Shown here: in pieces, positions 11,941 through 23,500 of the stretch
How positions within the stretch are numbered: position 1 is the stretch's first letter
Layout of the letters: every line of letters begins with the position of its first letter
Source of the DNA: Spirodela intermedia
Lineage: Eukaryota > Streptophyta > Magnoliopsida > Alismatales > Araceae
Direction: 5' to 3'
Assembly: GCA_902729315.2 (NCBI GenBank)
Contig: LR746278.1
Span: forward strand, 451,501-515,500
Length of the DNA: 64,000 bases
Translations under genes and position numbers: made by a program
The notes under the pieces: model-generated
Database searches by the model: none
Told to the model about the DNA's origin: nothing
Seen by the model: only the letters and a program-made list of their open reading frames with translations

Positions 11941-12450
11941 ATGCTGCGGCGGGTGGTGATGGAAGAGACAGGGTGGGAGGAGCGGGTGCGGGCGGTGACG
12001 CACCTCCTCACGTCGCCGCCGTCGGAGGTGGCGGCGCCGCCGCTGCACTCCCAGGTCTTCCTCGCCGCCACCGCCCCCAGCTACGCGCGGTGGGACTTCC
12101 CCCCGTTCCTCTGCCGCCGCGACGAAGGGGAGCTCCTGCGGGCGACGCCTCTTCTCCTGTCCTGGTCCGTCGCCTTCTTCCTCTCCTCCCTCGGGCGGCA
12201 CCGCCCCTACGCCGCCTCCTGGCGCTCCAAATGCCCCTTCCAGGAGCCCCCGCCGCTGGTCGTCTCCGCCGCCGTGGAGCCCGCGCCGCCGCGACGGACG
12301 CCGGAGGAGATGAGGACGTACTTCCGCCGCCGGCTCCGGCGGCGGCGGCCCGGGGTGGAGGTGCCGGCCCTCGTCGCCGTGGTGGGGCCCAACATGCTGC
12401 TCTTCTCCCTGCTCCTCTGGGATCCTCTATCCCTCCGGCAAGAACCCTAA
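11941..12450 (+). CDS. Conserved plant protein of unknown function, 169 aa
   Basis: A single-exon, extremely GC-rich ORF. I do not have a name for it, but the composition of conserved-looking words (GWEERVRAVTHLLTSPPSE near residue 11, a WDFPP motif near 51, SWRSKCPFQEPPPLV near 93, EEMRTYFRRRLRR near 121) resembles an unnamed plant family of similar length, as far as I recall. The C-terminus is hydrophobic (VGPNMLLFSLLLWDPL), possibly a tail anchor or lipid contact. A second methionine at residue 7 (MEETGWEERV) is the likelier start because the family usually begins that way. It lies only 180 bases after the carrier stop codon on the same strand, and its 3' end converges on the hydrolase gene 235 bases away. 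Reality as a gene rests on this resemblance and on clean codon structure. Confidence 0.7.
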   Translation: MLRRVVMEETGWEERVRAVTHLLTSPPSEVAAPPLHSQVFLAATAPSYARWDFPPFLCRRDEGELLRATPLLLSWSVAFFLSSLGRHRPYAASWRSKCPFQEPPPLVVSAAVEPAPPRRTPEEMRTYFRRRLRRRRPGVEVPALVAVVGPNMLLFSLLLWDPLSLRQEP

Positions 12451-12685
12451 CCGGAGAACGACGACCATCCTTCAGATCTCCTTTCAGCCAAGCACTCGAT
12501 CTATCCATCTATCTATCTTAGCTGTGGAGATAGATGGTCTGAATCATATCAATTGAGGACTGTAATCTCAAGTACTCGGAAGCAGATTGATTAATCCTAT
12601 CAGGGTCAAGGAACTACTGACTGAGGTCCCCCGACGAGGAGGGAGGATTACAGAGAGGCTCTTGAACCTCAGGAACGCCGCCGAA

Positions 12686-15600
12686 TCAGCCCGCCGCCGG
12701 CGGAGCGCCGCCGCCGGGATCCTCCTTCCGCTTCCCCGCCCGGTTCTGTGGCCGGTCCGCTTGGTGGGTCTCGGCGCCGCCGCCTCCGCGGGCGGCCATC
12801 GCCAGGACGAACTTCTTCAGGTGGCGGATGTACTCCGGGAAGAGCTCGAGGTTGCAGTGGCCGCCGCCGCTCAGCCACAGAGGCTCAGACTTCTCCTTGC
12901 TGAGCTCCCACAGCTGCTTCCCGTGGGAGCAATCGACGACGTCGTCATCCGTGCCCTGGAAAGGGACGATCAATCCCAGTTCCTCCTCCATCCCGTGAAT
13001 CAGAAGAATATGAAGCAGAAACTCACATGGATGACGAGAACGGGGCAGCTGACGGATCGGATTTTATCGATGTTCTGCGGAGAAGAAAATCATGAAAAAA
13101 ATAAAAATAAAAATAAAAAATCCTGGGTCTTGACGCCAGAAATCTGCGAGAAATGGGTCGTCGACAGATCGATCATCACCTTGAATATGTCGAACCAGTA
13201 GGTTCGTTTGACTGGGTATAGAACCCGAAGTCCGGAGAGAATGGGGCTGTGAAGAACGACGGCTCTCAGAGCCTGCCGACGGGAGGCCAGCTCCAGAGTT
13301 GGACCACTTCCCACAGACTGGCCGTATAAAATGATATCCTCTTCCCTTGTTCCGTACTGTTCCGTCAGACATCTATATACCGCCTCAATGTCTGCATATG
13401 TGTTAGATTCAGTCGGCTGTTTTATGCGGGGAAAAAACACCAAAAAAAAAATGTCAAGTCAAGGAAGAAAGGGATATTCGCGTCAAAAATAAGAATTTAG
13501 TTGAATTATTAAGAAAAAAGTCCAAAAATCAGGCAGTTCATCTCGTTGGAGGAACTGGGTCGGCCAGAGTGTAAAGACCCCCACATACATACCTTGCCGG
13601 TAGATTGCCCGTAGCCAGAGTAATCATAACTGCAGCATCAATGAAGCTCAAGTGAGCATGGAAATTTACGAGGGCTTAAATATTTTGAGGAAAAATAAAT
13701 CAATACATGGAGATTTATAGTAGGATAGGAGCTTTAGAATAGTAATTTTAGCAAAGTGAATACTTAGATATCTGCCAAAGAATGGAAGTTTCACGGCAAT
13801 AATAATCACATCCAATGAAGGAGTATCGGAGAATGAGATAGCAGAAAATATGAAATTTAGCTAAAGTGAAAACTTGGAGATCCTTGCAATCGCATCCAAT
13901 GAAGGAATATCCAAGAATAAGATAACAGAAAATATGAGATTAAATAATAATAACAATAATAATACTTAGAGAACTGTTGTAGGATAGGGTTTAATGACAG
14001 TAATAATAACATCCAACGAAGTGAGGCACATTTGCATAAAGTGAGGCAGCCATACATCCCCGGAGACATTTGCAGCTATGAAAATATCTTCATGTAATCA
14101 ATAATCATTTAAATCATTGACCAGAAGTTCACCAAGAACTATGATAATTCATCAGATATGCACCACTGGAGAAGGAAAGACTGATGCCGGTTGTGTAGTG
14201 CGAATGAAGCTCCGGAGTAGCCACAGAGTCACTCATTCTTCTGCACTGGCAACTATCAGTGACTCCCAAATGGAATACACCCTCAGACAGAGATTTATCT
14301 CCTCATGGCAATGGCTGCCATAAACGAAATAAAAAAAATCAATATTCCTCTCCGTCACTAGCAATCGAGATTTATCTCTGATGCCAATCTACTCTGGTCA
14401 TTAATCACTGGCCTACGCCAGGTCTGGCACTCTCTCAAACAAGTTCAGTAGCTACATCCGCCATTCTGTTCAAAAAACTAATCTCCCTAGGGAGAGAGAA
14501 GCAAACCATTCTCACAGATATCAGAAATTCACACCACGGCATCATAAGATAATAAATCTTTTTATGTCGATGGATGAGTACCCATGATTTCGATAAGCAC
14601 TTCATTATAAAAAAGAAATGTTTTAATTTCATACAAACCGTATTTTTTTACACTAGCAAGAGGGCGTCAAGGTCTATATATCTTCAGAAAATTGCTGAGT
14701 CACCCTGAAATTATCACAAGCCATGCATAAATCTAGAGAGCAAGCAAGATAATCGAGCCAACTGAAAGCTCCACTTCCCTACACAGACACAGCCAAAATC
14801 CCCCTTCCGATTGTAGACTTTGCAGCCATGAAAGTTTGGGCATATAGGTCAGTAACCCTAATTTTATTTAAAAAATGTGGAGATTGCAGATAGTTTAAGC
14901 GCCAATTAGGTTTCTATCCATGAGATTATTTCCAGAAGGCTACTCCTCCAAATATCTCTGTAGGATTCTACAGAAACCAAGATCATATTGCAGAGTAACG
15001 GGTTATCAAGTCAGATATTCCAAAAAAATCCTATAGTCCGTGTCTATATCTCCAAATGATATGCCCCGATGAACACACGTTGCCACATTCCCAGATTCGC
15101 TAGCAACTAGATCTGATTCCTCAGGGCAAAATCAATCCGTCGCATAACGCATTACTGAGAAACCAATTTGATGAATGGCCAGCTACGGATTGAACGGATG
15201 AAAACAAGCATTCGATTCAAAGTTATGCGCAACGGCAACCTCCTCTCGAACAGCAGGATCGTAGAGACTCGACTTTTATTAGGTTAACATGAGCAAGCGA
15301 CACAGTTTCCATGCCAATGAATCCACGCACCCGATGACGTTGACCCGCAGGTGGATGCTGAGCTCGAGGAAGAGCTCCACCATCTGCCCGATGTCTGCCG
15401 CATTGCCGTGCGAATACAGCAGCGTAAGGGGCCCCCCGGCCGCGCCACCGCCCCCCTTCGCCAAGCTTCTCACGTACATGGCCACAATATCATTTCCCCT
15501 GCGTGTACGCAGGCGCAACACGTCCACATCCCCCACCCGCCGCCGCGATCCCGCCGGCAGTGCCGCCAATGACGCCGAAAGCTCCGGGACTAAGAGCCGG

Positions 15601-15692
15601 CCGGTGACCTCGTCGGTGACGACGGTGTACGACGGCGGAGTCGGAGGGAAGAAGGCGAATTTGGCGGCGATCGACGACGTCACCACCCCCAT
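12686..15692 (-). CDS. ABHD17-like alpha/beta hydrolase (serine hydrolase)
   Basis: Predicted 317 residues in five exons on the minus strand: 15692-15331, 13629-13593, 13416-13180, 13074-13027, 12955-12686, all GT-AG with consistent phase. The core fold reads in order: [15 protein letters not shown] (oxyanion region), [12 protein letters not shown] (37-base mini-exon), [10 protein letters not shown] with nucleophile Ser167, [22 protein letters not shown] with the acid near Asp232, and GGGHCNLE with the catalytic His. This is the plant branch of the ABHD17/Bem46 family; animal ABHD17 proteins remove palmitate from membrane proteins, but the plant substrate is not established. The N-terminus MGVVTSS fits an N-myristoylation signal, suggesting membrane attachment (inference). 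The C-terminal tail is basic and glycine/proline-rich. The first intron is about 1.7 kb. Confidence 0.9.
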
Positions 15693-17303
15693 CTCGTCCT
15701 CCTCCCTACTACTTCCTCCCTCCGCCTCCCCTTCCTTCTCATAAAGACAACTACCACAAGCAGGAGATGGGAGAAGAAGACCTCTCCCCCTCCGACATGG
15801 CTACCTTCAGTTGGCAACTCCGATCGGGGGGAGACTCTGTGGGAGGAGGACGGAGGACGACGGCGCCGCCGGTGAGCGGCGGAGGAATGGAAGCCGGAGT
15901 TTTGTGAAAGAGCTAACTGGGGTGGGGCCCAATACTGAAGACCAGGTCCGGGGCAGATGTCCATTCAGAAACCGCCACGTAAGACCGAACCCGCAAATAG
16001 CAAAATAACCCCTAAATGATCATACTATTACTTAACTCACCGACGCACAATTATTATTACATTGTTGTTTGACTTTTATCCCTATATTTATATATAGGTC
16101 CCCGGACACTATTTCACCATTTGCTTGTGATTTGACTTAACTACCCTCAGTTAAATCTGCATCTATTCAAAAATGTTCAGGGTATTTTGGGTATTTATTA
16201 GTTACCCATAAATCGCATTCAACTACGAGTTTATCTATTGAAAGAGGATAATAACGACGATGAGGTGGTTCTTGAGTGGATCAGCGACCGAGTGAGTGAT
16301 GGAAAGGCTGTCACGTGAGAGCGAGACGTCGGCCAGTTTTTATAATAATATCAGAAAAAAAATCAGATTAGCATAACTGATTTATAAATAAATAAATAAA
16401 ATTCAATATGAGTTTTGATGACGATGACCGGTTTTTTCTGTTAAATAACGATTTTTTTAATAAAAAACATGAATGTGAAAAAAAACCCACGAAATCCAGT
16501 CTAGTCCACCAGGTCCCCGCGAGCGACAGCGACGAGACACGTGGCGACTTGTTTCAGAGCTCACTGTGCGGCCCAGATATGACTCAGATCGGCAATCGGA
16601 CCTATTGCCTCCTTTGGGTTTCATCCGGACCGGCTCGGGGCGGCTCAAGTGGGCTTCTGGTCCAGCCGTGCGGGGTCCCCGGTGGTGAAGTGGTGGATGT
16701 GGCGGCAGGTCGTACACGTGGCGCGGATTCTGATGTGCCCCCGGGTGGGTGGGTGACGAGGCCACCGATCTACTGGCCATTAATGCCTGCTTCGTCCACG
16801 TAGGGACCAGTTGCATTATAAAATACGAGGATGACGAACATTTCATATAGTTTTGGTATTTTAAACTTTGCTACTTTGCTCAATGTATTTGGACATCATT
16901 TAACGAGAAGATGGAGATAGAGATAGAGAGAGAGAGAGACCGGGAGTTGGTTCCACGTGAGCGAAGGGAAGTTTTGGACGGCTACGGGAGTGGGGCCCAC
17001 CCATGGTAAATCGTAATTTCGGATCTACCGTGGTAACTAATCGGAATTTCGTCATTTACAATGGACCATTTTCTCGCAGGAAAATATCATCTTTTTAAAA
17101 AATTGCGTGACGTGTTCGTACGCTGCCCAACTGACTCTAACCGATTTATTTAAATAAATGCGCATTAGAATCATAATGGGAGGAACTTAGAAAATTGCTT
17201 GATTTTGGGGCTCTCATATTCGGAAAAATTTACAGTGTGAATAAAATGGGGGGCCCGATAACCCGTGAGGTTGGGGTTAATTGGGGATATTGCAGAAGAA
17301 TTA
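15693..17303. promoter_or_regulatory. Intergenic region and promoter of the ABHD17-like gene
   Basis: This 1.6 kb lies upstream of the hydrolase and downstream of the next minus-strand gene. It contains four perfect CACGTG G-boxes at 16312, 16538, 16715 and 16954. A short GA array sits at 16922-16939. An ORF of 131 codons at 16408-16803 has no recognisable family features and a composition unlike the neighbouring genes, so I do not call it. The basal promoter itself was not pinned down. Confidence 0.45.
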
Positions 17304-17803
17304 TTACTCGGGGATGGTGAGGAGGGCGGGGCGCCAAGCCCTGCGCAGCAGCCGGAACCGGAGTGCTGCCGTGGATCTGAACCTGCCGCCGCCGCCGCCG
17401 ATTCCCTCGAGGACGGACCTCCGAACGGCAGATCGCGCCGGCGGCGGCGACTGGCGGCCGCAGTCGCCGGCGCCGAGCCGGAGCGCTCCCGGATCCGGCG
17501 GCGATGGGGAGGAGGAGACGAAGAGGTCCTTGAGAGAGGTGTGGTGGCTCAGAAGCCCCTTCCGTTCGCCATCCCCGGGTTGCGCTCCGCCGTCCCCCGC
17601 CTCCTCTCTCCGCCGCAGCAGGCGACGCGTTGAGGAGGAAGAAGAAGACGAGCGGCTGAGGAGGCGGCGGAGAGTCGTCTTTCGCCGGCGGAGATGGAAG
17701 GAGGGGCTCTTCGCGCTGGAAGTTGGGAGCGGGCTCCTCGACGGGCTTCCCGCCGCCGTGGCGCACTGCGTCGCCAGCAGCTTGAACCTCTGAAACGCCG
17801 CCA

Positions 17804-17804
<1 letters not shown>
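17304..17804 (-). CDS. Conserved basic plant protein of unknown function, 166 aa
   Basis: Single exon, GC-rich. The N-terminus MAAFQRFKLLATQCATAAG, followed by a proline/serine stretch, a basic block (HLRRRKTTLRRLLSR, about residues 37-51), a serine run, the block LKDLFVSSSP near 99 and the very C-terminal WRPALLTIPE, form a pattern I recognise from an unnamed land-plant family. No catalytic motif, signal peptide or membrane segment is visible. The basic blocks would suit nucleic-acid or organelle targeting, but that is inference. I chose the ATG at 17804 because residues upstream in this frame are only GA-repeat-encoded RE dipeptides. It is divergently arranged with UTP15, sharing a 648-base intergenic region. 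Confidence 0.68.

Positions 17805-17805
<1 letters not shown>

Positions 17806-17836
<31 letters not shown>
17806..17836. repeat. (CT)n microsatellite in a 5' leader
   Basis: About 15 CT units directly upstream of the start codon of the minus-strand gene (GA on its sense strand). More CT-rich sequence follows to about 18055. Confidence 0.9.
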
Positions 17837-17837
<1 letters not shown>

Positions 17838-18452
17838 CGACCTTGCTTCTCCTCTTCCTCCGCAGAGCCACTCCTCCGTGTGGACGGTCTTCGCCCCCCC
17901 CCCTCCCCCTCTCTCGACGAACCGATCTTCTCTTTCCCTTTCCACAGCTTTTAATGCTTTCTCCTCTGTCTCTCTCTCTCTTTCTCTAACTCACTCTCAC
18001 ACACCTGCACACTTTTGTACTCTCTCTCCTCTCTCCCTCTTTCTCACTCATCACTCCAGAGAGAGAAAAGGGATAGAGAGAGGGAGGAGGGCATATATTC
18101 TACTCCTCGTCGAGGGATCCACGGCAGCTTTTTTGACGGGAGAAGGAATCCCCGCCGGGGAAGACGGGGTATGGGAATATTGGTTTGACTAATGTTCACG
18201 CTATGAGCTCTAAACTGTATGAGCATAAATATCATGACGTGTGACTTTGGGTTGGCTTATTGGGTGTTTGATGGCGAAGGCGGGTCAATCGGTCCCTTGA
18301 CATTCAGGTCTCCTGTTTCGGCTGGGCCGATCTGGGCTTTCGTCCATATACGTAATAAACTTATATTTTGTGGACTATTCGTGCGTTTTCCGCATATTAG
18401 GGTTTTTATCACTGAGGTTTTTCCTCGTCCTCAGTTTCAGACGGAGAGAGGG
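17837..18452. promoter_or_regulatory. Bidirectional promoter with site II and telo-box motifs
   Basis: The region separates a minus-strand gene from the plus-strand UTP15 gene. Toward UTP15 it has TGGGCC at 18323 and TGGGCT at 18333 (site II elements), then TTAGGGTTT at 18397-18405 (telo-box), 48 bases before the UTP15 ATG. Site II plus telo-box is the established signature of plant ribosomal-protein and ribosome-biogenesis promoters. The half nearest the minus gene is CT/GA-rich. Confidence 0.65.
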
Positions 18453-20069
18453 ATGGCCGAGCAAGCCGAGGGCCGCTTCTTCCCCGCCGAAGCCGCCAAC
18501 GAGCCTCCGCCGCCGCCGCGGAGGCCCCGCCATGGCACCTGCCCCTCCTCCTCGCCGGAGTCCAGGTTCTGGAGATCGTTCCGAAACTCGCAGCTTGCCT
18601 CGGGGATGATCCATCCGGTCACACACTTGGAGTTCTCCCCTGCGTCGCCCTACGACCTCGCGGCCTCGGTCTCCGCCAACGTCAACCTCTACGGCGGATC
18701 CCCCGATCTCTCCCCGAAGTCCTTCTCCCCGCTGCAGCACTTCGAGGATGTCGCCTACTCCCCCTCCTTCCGCTGCGACGGCGCGCTCCTCGCCGCCGGC
18801 GGCCAGTCGGGGCTGGTCCAGATCTTCGACCCTAACCGCGCGCGGCTCCCTCTCCGGCGCCTGCGTGCCCACTCCCGTGCCGTCCGCGTGGTCCGCTATC
18901 CGCGGATCGCCGATAAGGTGCATCTCTTCTCCGGCGGCGACGACGCGGTGCTCAACTACTGGGATGCGGCCACCGAGACGCGGCTGCTGAGCTTTCCGGC
19001 GGCGCACAAGGATTACATCCGCGCCGGATCGGCGTCCCCAGTAAGTGCAGATTTGATCGCCACGGGATCCTACGATCACATGGTAAGGCTGTGGGATGTC
19101 CGCTCTTCGGAGAATTCCGTCTTGGCGGTCAACCACGGGGATCCCGTCGAGAGCGTCCTCTTCCTCCCATCGGGAGGCCTCATGGCGACGGCCGGCGGGA
19201 ACGTGGTCAAACTTTGGGACGTCATCAGCGGCGGTAGAATGATCCACAGGCTTGACTGCCACAACAAGACGGTGACCTCTGTCTGTCTCGGTGCAGTCGG
19301 AAAGGGGGACGAAGGGGAGCCGCGGCTCCTCACTGCGTCGCTCGACGGCTACGTGAAGGTCTTCGATTATGCGGCATTCAGGATCACCCACTCCACGAGG
19401 TTCCCCTCGATGCTCCTCTCAGTAGCGTTCTCCCCCGCTGGGAATGCCCTCGTCGCAGGCACTTCCAACGGCGTGATCTACATAGGGAAGAAGAAGAGGA
19501 AGATTGAGAAGACGGAGGAAACCGAGGTTTCCGGCGGGAAGCTCGATGGGTACATCATCGAGAGGGAGAAGCCGGCATTGAGGCCCTCGAATTTCAGATA
19601 CTTCCAGCGTGGGCAGAGCGAGAAGCCCTCGGCGACGGACGTCGTCGTGAGGCAGACGGCAAGGGTGAGGCTGGCGGAGCACGACAAGCTCTTGAAGAAA
19701 TTTGAGCACGGGAAGGCGCTCCTCTCCTCCCTGGACAAGAAGAACCCCAAAGCCGTGATGGCCGTCATGCAGGAGCTGGTAGCGAGGAGAAAGCTGCTGG
19801 CCTGCGTGAGGGCGATGGACCCCCAAGGTCTCGAGCTGCTGCTCAGTTTTCTCCATAAGAATGCCACCATGCCGAGGTACGCTAGGTTCTTGATGGGGCT
19901 CACAACCAGGGTTCTCCAAATGCGCGCGGAGGACATCCACTCTTCGCCGGCGCTGAGGACCCATGCCAGGAACATCAAACGCATGGTCGCAGAGGAGATC
20001 AAGGTTCAGCATGCCCTGCAGGAGATTCAGGGAATAGTTTCTCCCTTACTCAGGATTGCCGGGAGATGA
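18453..20069 (+). CDS. SWA1: U3 snoRNP-associated protein UTP15 (SLOW WALKER1)
   Basis: An intronless 538-residue ORF, close to the length of Arabidopsis SWA1, which I recall as also intronless. Residues about 40-345 form WD40 repeats (for example DLIATGSYDHMVRLWD, GNVVKLWD, LDGYVKVFDY). A basic linker (KKKRKIEK) and the helical UTP15 C-terminal domain follow (LDKKNPKAVMAVMQELVARR, then to IVSPLLRIAGR). UTP15 is part of the t-UTP module of the small-subunit processome and is needed for 18S pre-rRNA processing in the nucleolus; the Arabidopsis mutant slows female gametophyte divisions. The frame is open for another 78 codons upstream, but the ATG at 18453 gives the family-like start and lies just past the telo-box. 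Codon use is strongly GC3-rich. Confidence 0.95.
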   Translation: MAEQAEGRFFPAEAANEPPPPPRRPRHGTCPSSSPESRFWRSFRNSQLASGMIHPVTHLEFSPASPYDLAASVSANVNLYGGSPDLSPKSFSPLQHFEDVAYSPSFRCDGALLAAGGQSGLVQIFDPNRARLPLRRLRAHSRAVRVVRYPRIADKVHLFSGGDDAVLNYWDAATETRLLSFPAAHKDYIRAGSASPVSADLIATGSYDHMVRLWDVRSSENSVLAVNHGDPVESVLFLPSGGLMATAGGNVVKLWDVISGGRMIHRLDCHNKTVTSVCLGAVGKGDEGEPRLLTASLDGYVKVFDYAAFRITHSTRFPSMLLSVAFSPAGNALVAGTSNGVIYIGKKKRKIEKTEETEVSGGKLDGYIIEREKPALRPSNFRYFQRGQSEKPSATDVVVRQTARVRLAEHDKLLKKFEHGKALLSSLDKKNPKAVMAVMQELVARRKLLACVRAMDPQGLELLLSFLHKNATMPRYARFLMGLTTRVLQMRAEDIHSSPALRTHARNIKRMVAEEIKVQHALQEIQGIVSPLLRIAGR

Positions 20070-20516
20070 GCCACGGCCGGTATCTGTTCAAGTCATCTTG
20101 AGGGAGGACTCGACGCAGATGCTAGCCCTCTTCTTGCCGGCGCCACCGGGCTAGCGTTCCTCATGTCGACGACAGAGGGAGTTCTCCATTACTGAAGAGC
20201 ATAATCCCAAAATCACGGATTGATTCTGGTGCCGTCGAGTTGCAGGACGATCGGCCCGCGAGGAAATGGGCAGAATCCCATATCTATTTAGTTGAGCTCG
20301 TCTACATTAAACAGTTTATCTGTTTTGTCTAAAGTTGAAAGATATTTCATTCTGTAGAATTACCCGGTTAAAGAATCACCCTGTTCTGTTCTCTGCTGCA
20401 TTTCTCTGTCCCTTTCTTCCTTTACCTCCCCTGTTCTGTTGCAGAAGCCTCCGAAGGATGAATGAAGGAGCTTAAATATGTGGGTTTTTGCAGGTAGTAA
20501 AATTCTCCAGATTTAC

Positions 20517-20547
<31 letters not shown>

Positions 20548-20561
20548 CACATCAGATCAGA
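20070..20561. other. Convergent 3' region between UTP15 and kinesin
   Basis: Both flanking genes end here, so it holds their 3' untranslated ends. A (GA)n array of about 13 units lies at 20519-20546, about 15 bases beyond the kinesin stop codon side. No further gene was seen. Confidence 0.6.
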
Positions 20562-23500
20562 TCAGATCCTGAGGAGGTTGTGGATGGGATTCCAGCCGAG
20601 GAGCCAAGGGCGCTTGGCCTCGGGGAGGGCGAAGTTGAGCTCAAACATCTCCTTGGGGACGGCGTCCCCTCCTTCTCCGAGCCCAACCAGCTGCGCCACC
20701 AGGTGGGCACTTTCCTCCACGTTCTCTGCATCTTCAGGATCAGTCCACAGCCTGTTCGCCACCTGCATCCTCCTCTGCTTGCTCTCCAGAGCCACCCCCC
20801 ACCTCACGTACAGCGCCGCCCTCTCCTCCGCCGTCAGCCTCGAGCTCATCCTCCTTGCCAAGAACTCCCTCTCCTGCCTCAGCGCCCTCGCGCTGCCATT
20901 CCCCCCAAAAAATACCAGGATTTTTAGGGGTTTTTTTCTCTTTTAGGGTTTTAGAGACCTGTCTGGGGTTTAGGGTTCCTGCTTTACCTCGATACCAACG
21001 AGAGGGGGGGCTCCTCCCCGAAGGGGCTTCCGGTGCCGAGCTCCACCAGGTGCTGCTGGAGCCAGGTGAGCCTGCGGAGCTCCACTTCCATGTAGATCTG
21101 GTCGTCTGGGTCCCCTCGGAAGAGCTGGTAGAACTGCGTTCTATGGATGATGGAGACCTGACAGACGTCCCACAGCCGGAGGATCTGCCGCCTCTGTTCC
21201 TTGAACATGGCGGAGCTCCATGTCTCCGGCGAGCTCCGCTGGATCTCCGAGGAGTCGTCCTCTTCCGCCCCCGCGTACCCTTCGTTCGCCTCCAGCTCCA
21301 GCACCTGAAATGGCCGCCCCGCCATCAATCAGTTGGGAGATGGGAGGAGGGCTTCTCGGAGATGAGATGGGCTATGGCGGGTGGGGTTTGACCTGGCAAA
21401 CCAGGAGCTGCTTCTGGTACTGGAGCTTGGCGACCCTCTCCTTGAGCTCGGTGACGTACGCCTTTATGCTCCGTATGTTCTCCTCCGCCGCGTTCTGGAA
21501 CAGCCTCTGCATCTTGCGCATGTTCACGGAGCTGGTGCGCCGGCGGCACGGCGGCGTTCCTTCCCGCGACGACGCGTCGCCGCCGTCCTCGCTCCTTCCG
21601 GGGGTGGCCGCCGCCGCCTTCTCTGAGCACGGGAAGGGGGTGCCGCCTCCCGGGGCCCTGTTCTCCGGCTCGTCCTCCACCGCCGACATGGGAGAGCACG
21701 GGGATTTGAGTATCAGATTCTGCACGTTGACGGAGCTACTGACCGAGAGTGGGAGGATCGTCTTCTTCTTCTTCCTCGACTGGGTCGTCGTCCTCGACTC
21801 GCCGCCGCACGGCAGAGACAGCAGCATCTTGTCCAGAGATCTCTGCACATTCTCTAGCTTCTCCTCCAGAGTGGCGATGGTGCTCTCCTGAGAGTGAAGC
21901 CTGGTTATCTCCTCCTTGAGGTTCGCCCCCGACGAGCTCTTCTCCTCACCGCCGGCCGCTCCGCCGGCAGGTGGCGGCGGCGCCGCCTCTTTGGACAGAG
22001 ACTGAACGGCGCGCATGCCCTTGATCTCGGCCTCAAGCTTGGCTATGGTCTCCACGGCGTCCTGGTCCCCTTGCCTGTGGCAGGCCACCTCCTTCTGAAG
22101 CACCTCCAGGGCCCGGTTGGCTTCTTCTCCGAGCTGCAGTTGCAGGTGCTCGAGCTTGCGGATTTCATGTACCAACATGAACGGAACCGTCGAGGATTGC
22201 CTCATCGGGTTCCTGGACCTTCCATGGAAGGGTGATGGGCCGGAGAAGGTGAGGCATTTCGCCGCCTGGCGAGGAGACTCGACGGGATTCTGTCCCTGAA
22301 AGAGAGAACGCAGAGCTCGAAATTAACTGCCACGGCAGATTCTAATGCCCCATTAATGGAACCTGGTGCGAGATTATCATGCGCCTACCCTTTGATTCTC
22401 ATCTAATCTCCTCTGCAGCTCGTCCAGCTGCGATTGTGCGAGGTCCCTCTGGCGCTTCAGCTCCTCCATCTCCATCTCCATCTGCACACCATCTCAACGA
22501 ATCAAAGGGCTCAGCTTTCTTTCCTTTCTTCACTATGATTGATGAATAAAATTCGGGGGATTTCCCACCTTTCTGATCTGGAGCTCTTTCTCCATCAGGA
22601 TCGCATCTGAGGTGGAAGACGCAGAGGGCTCCGGCGTCCGCAGCTCCGCTTCGAGCCTGGCCACCTCCTTCTGCAAATGCTTGACTAATTGCTTGTCGGA
22701 GACGAGCTGAACAGATGAGGAGAAGAACCCATAAGATGCGATGTGATTCATGGTTTTTTATTATTTTATTTTATTTTATTTTTTATGAAGAATGTGATGA
22801 TCTCCAGACATACCATGTTCACTTGGGCGTTGTTGGTGACCTCCTTGGCGCGGGTGGCGAAATATAAAGTGTTGCGAGATTGCTCGACGTGGGTGAACGC
22901 CGGACTCATGGTGCAGATGATGGCCGTCCGAGCGTTGCCGCCGAGAGAGACTTGGAGGATGCGAGTGAGCTTCGAATCTCTGTACGGAATGTGGCCGCTT
23001 TTCTTTCCAGCGCTGAAGAATGATGGAAGAGCATATATATCAAGGAGACAGATAAGGTACCTTTCGCTGAAGAATAATGATTGGGGGGGGGGGAAAAACC
23101 GCTCATAGTCTGTGAAGAATATATGTATTCCATTGTTTTTTGCTCTTGTGGGAGTACAGGTTTTAATCTGGTTCATATTCCATTGAAGAATATATGTACT
23201 CGTTTTCAGCACTAAAAAATTATATTCCTATGTTTTCTTATATAAGAATAAAATCATTAATCTCGGTCTTACCATTCTAACATTCAAAAAAAAATAAAAG
23301 GCAAAAGAAACGGCAGTCGGTTTAGACCTTTTTGGTCCTTTTTTGGCAACTTTTTCTCGCTTGGAGTTCTTAGTCTGGCAATCTTTATGTCCAGTAGTGG
23401 ACCTCGGATGTTTCAACGAGATAGTTAGTTACACTAACCTGAGCTTTCTAATGACAGTTGTGAGAGTCAACAGGCTCCGGTTGATATGGCAGCCTTCTTT

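Noticed and set aside
12008-12508. Minus-strand ORF of 166 codons opposite the small conserved protein
   Set aside because: Low-complexity Arg/Ala/Pro-rich antisense reading of very GC-rich DNA.
15289-15744. Plus-strand ORF of 151 codons
   Set aside because: It mirrors exon 1 of the minus-strand ABHD17-like gene, whose family motifs are clear.
16408-16846. ORFs of about 130 codons on both strands
   Set aside because: No recognised blocks, opposite-strand overlap, and location within a G-box-rich promoter region.
18219-18452. In-frame 78-codon extension of UTP15
   Set aside because: It covers the telo-box and site II promoter motifs and does not resemble UTP15 N-termini.
18375-19391. Long minus-strand ORF (338 codons) opposite UTP15
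   Set aside because: It is an antisense shadow of a GC3-rich exon; composition is Arg/Gly/Val-biased and no family pattern appears.
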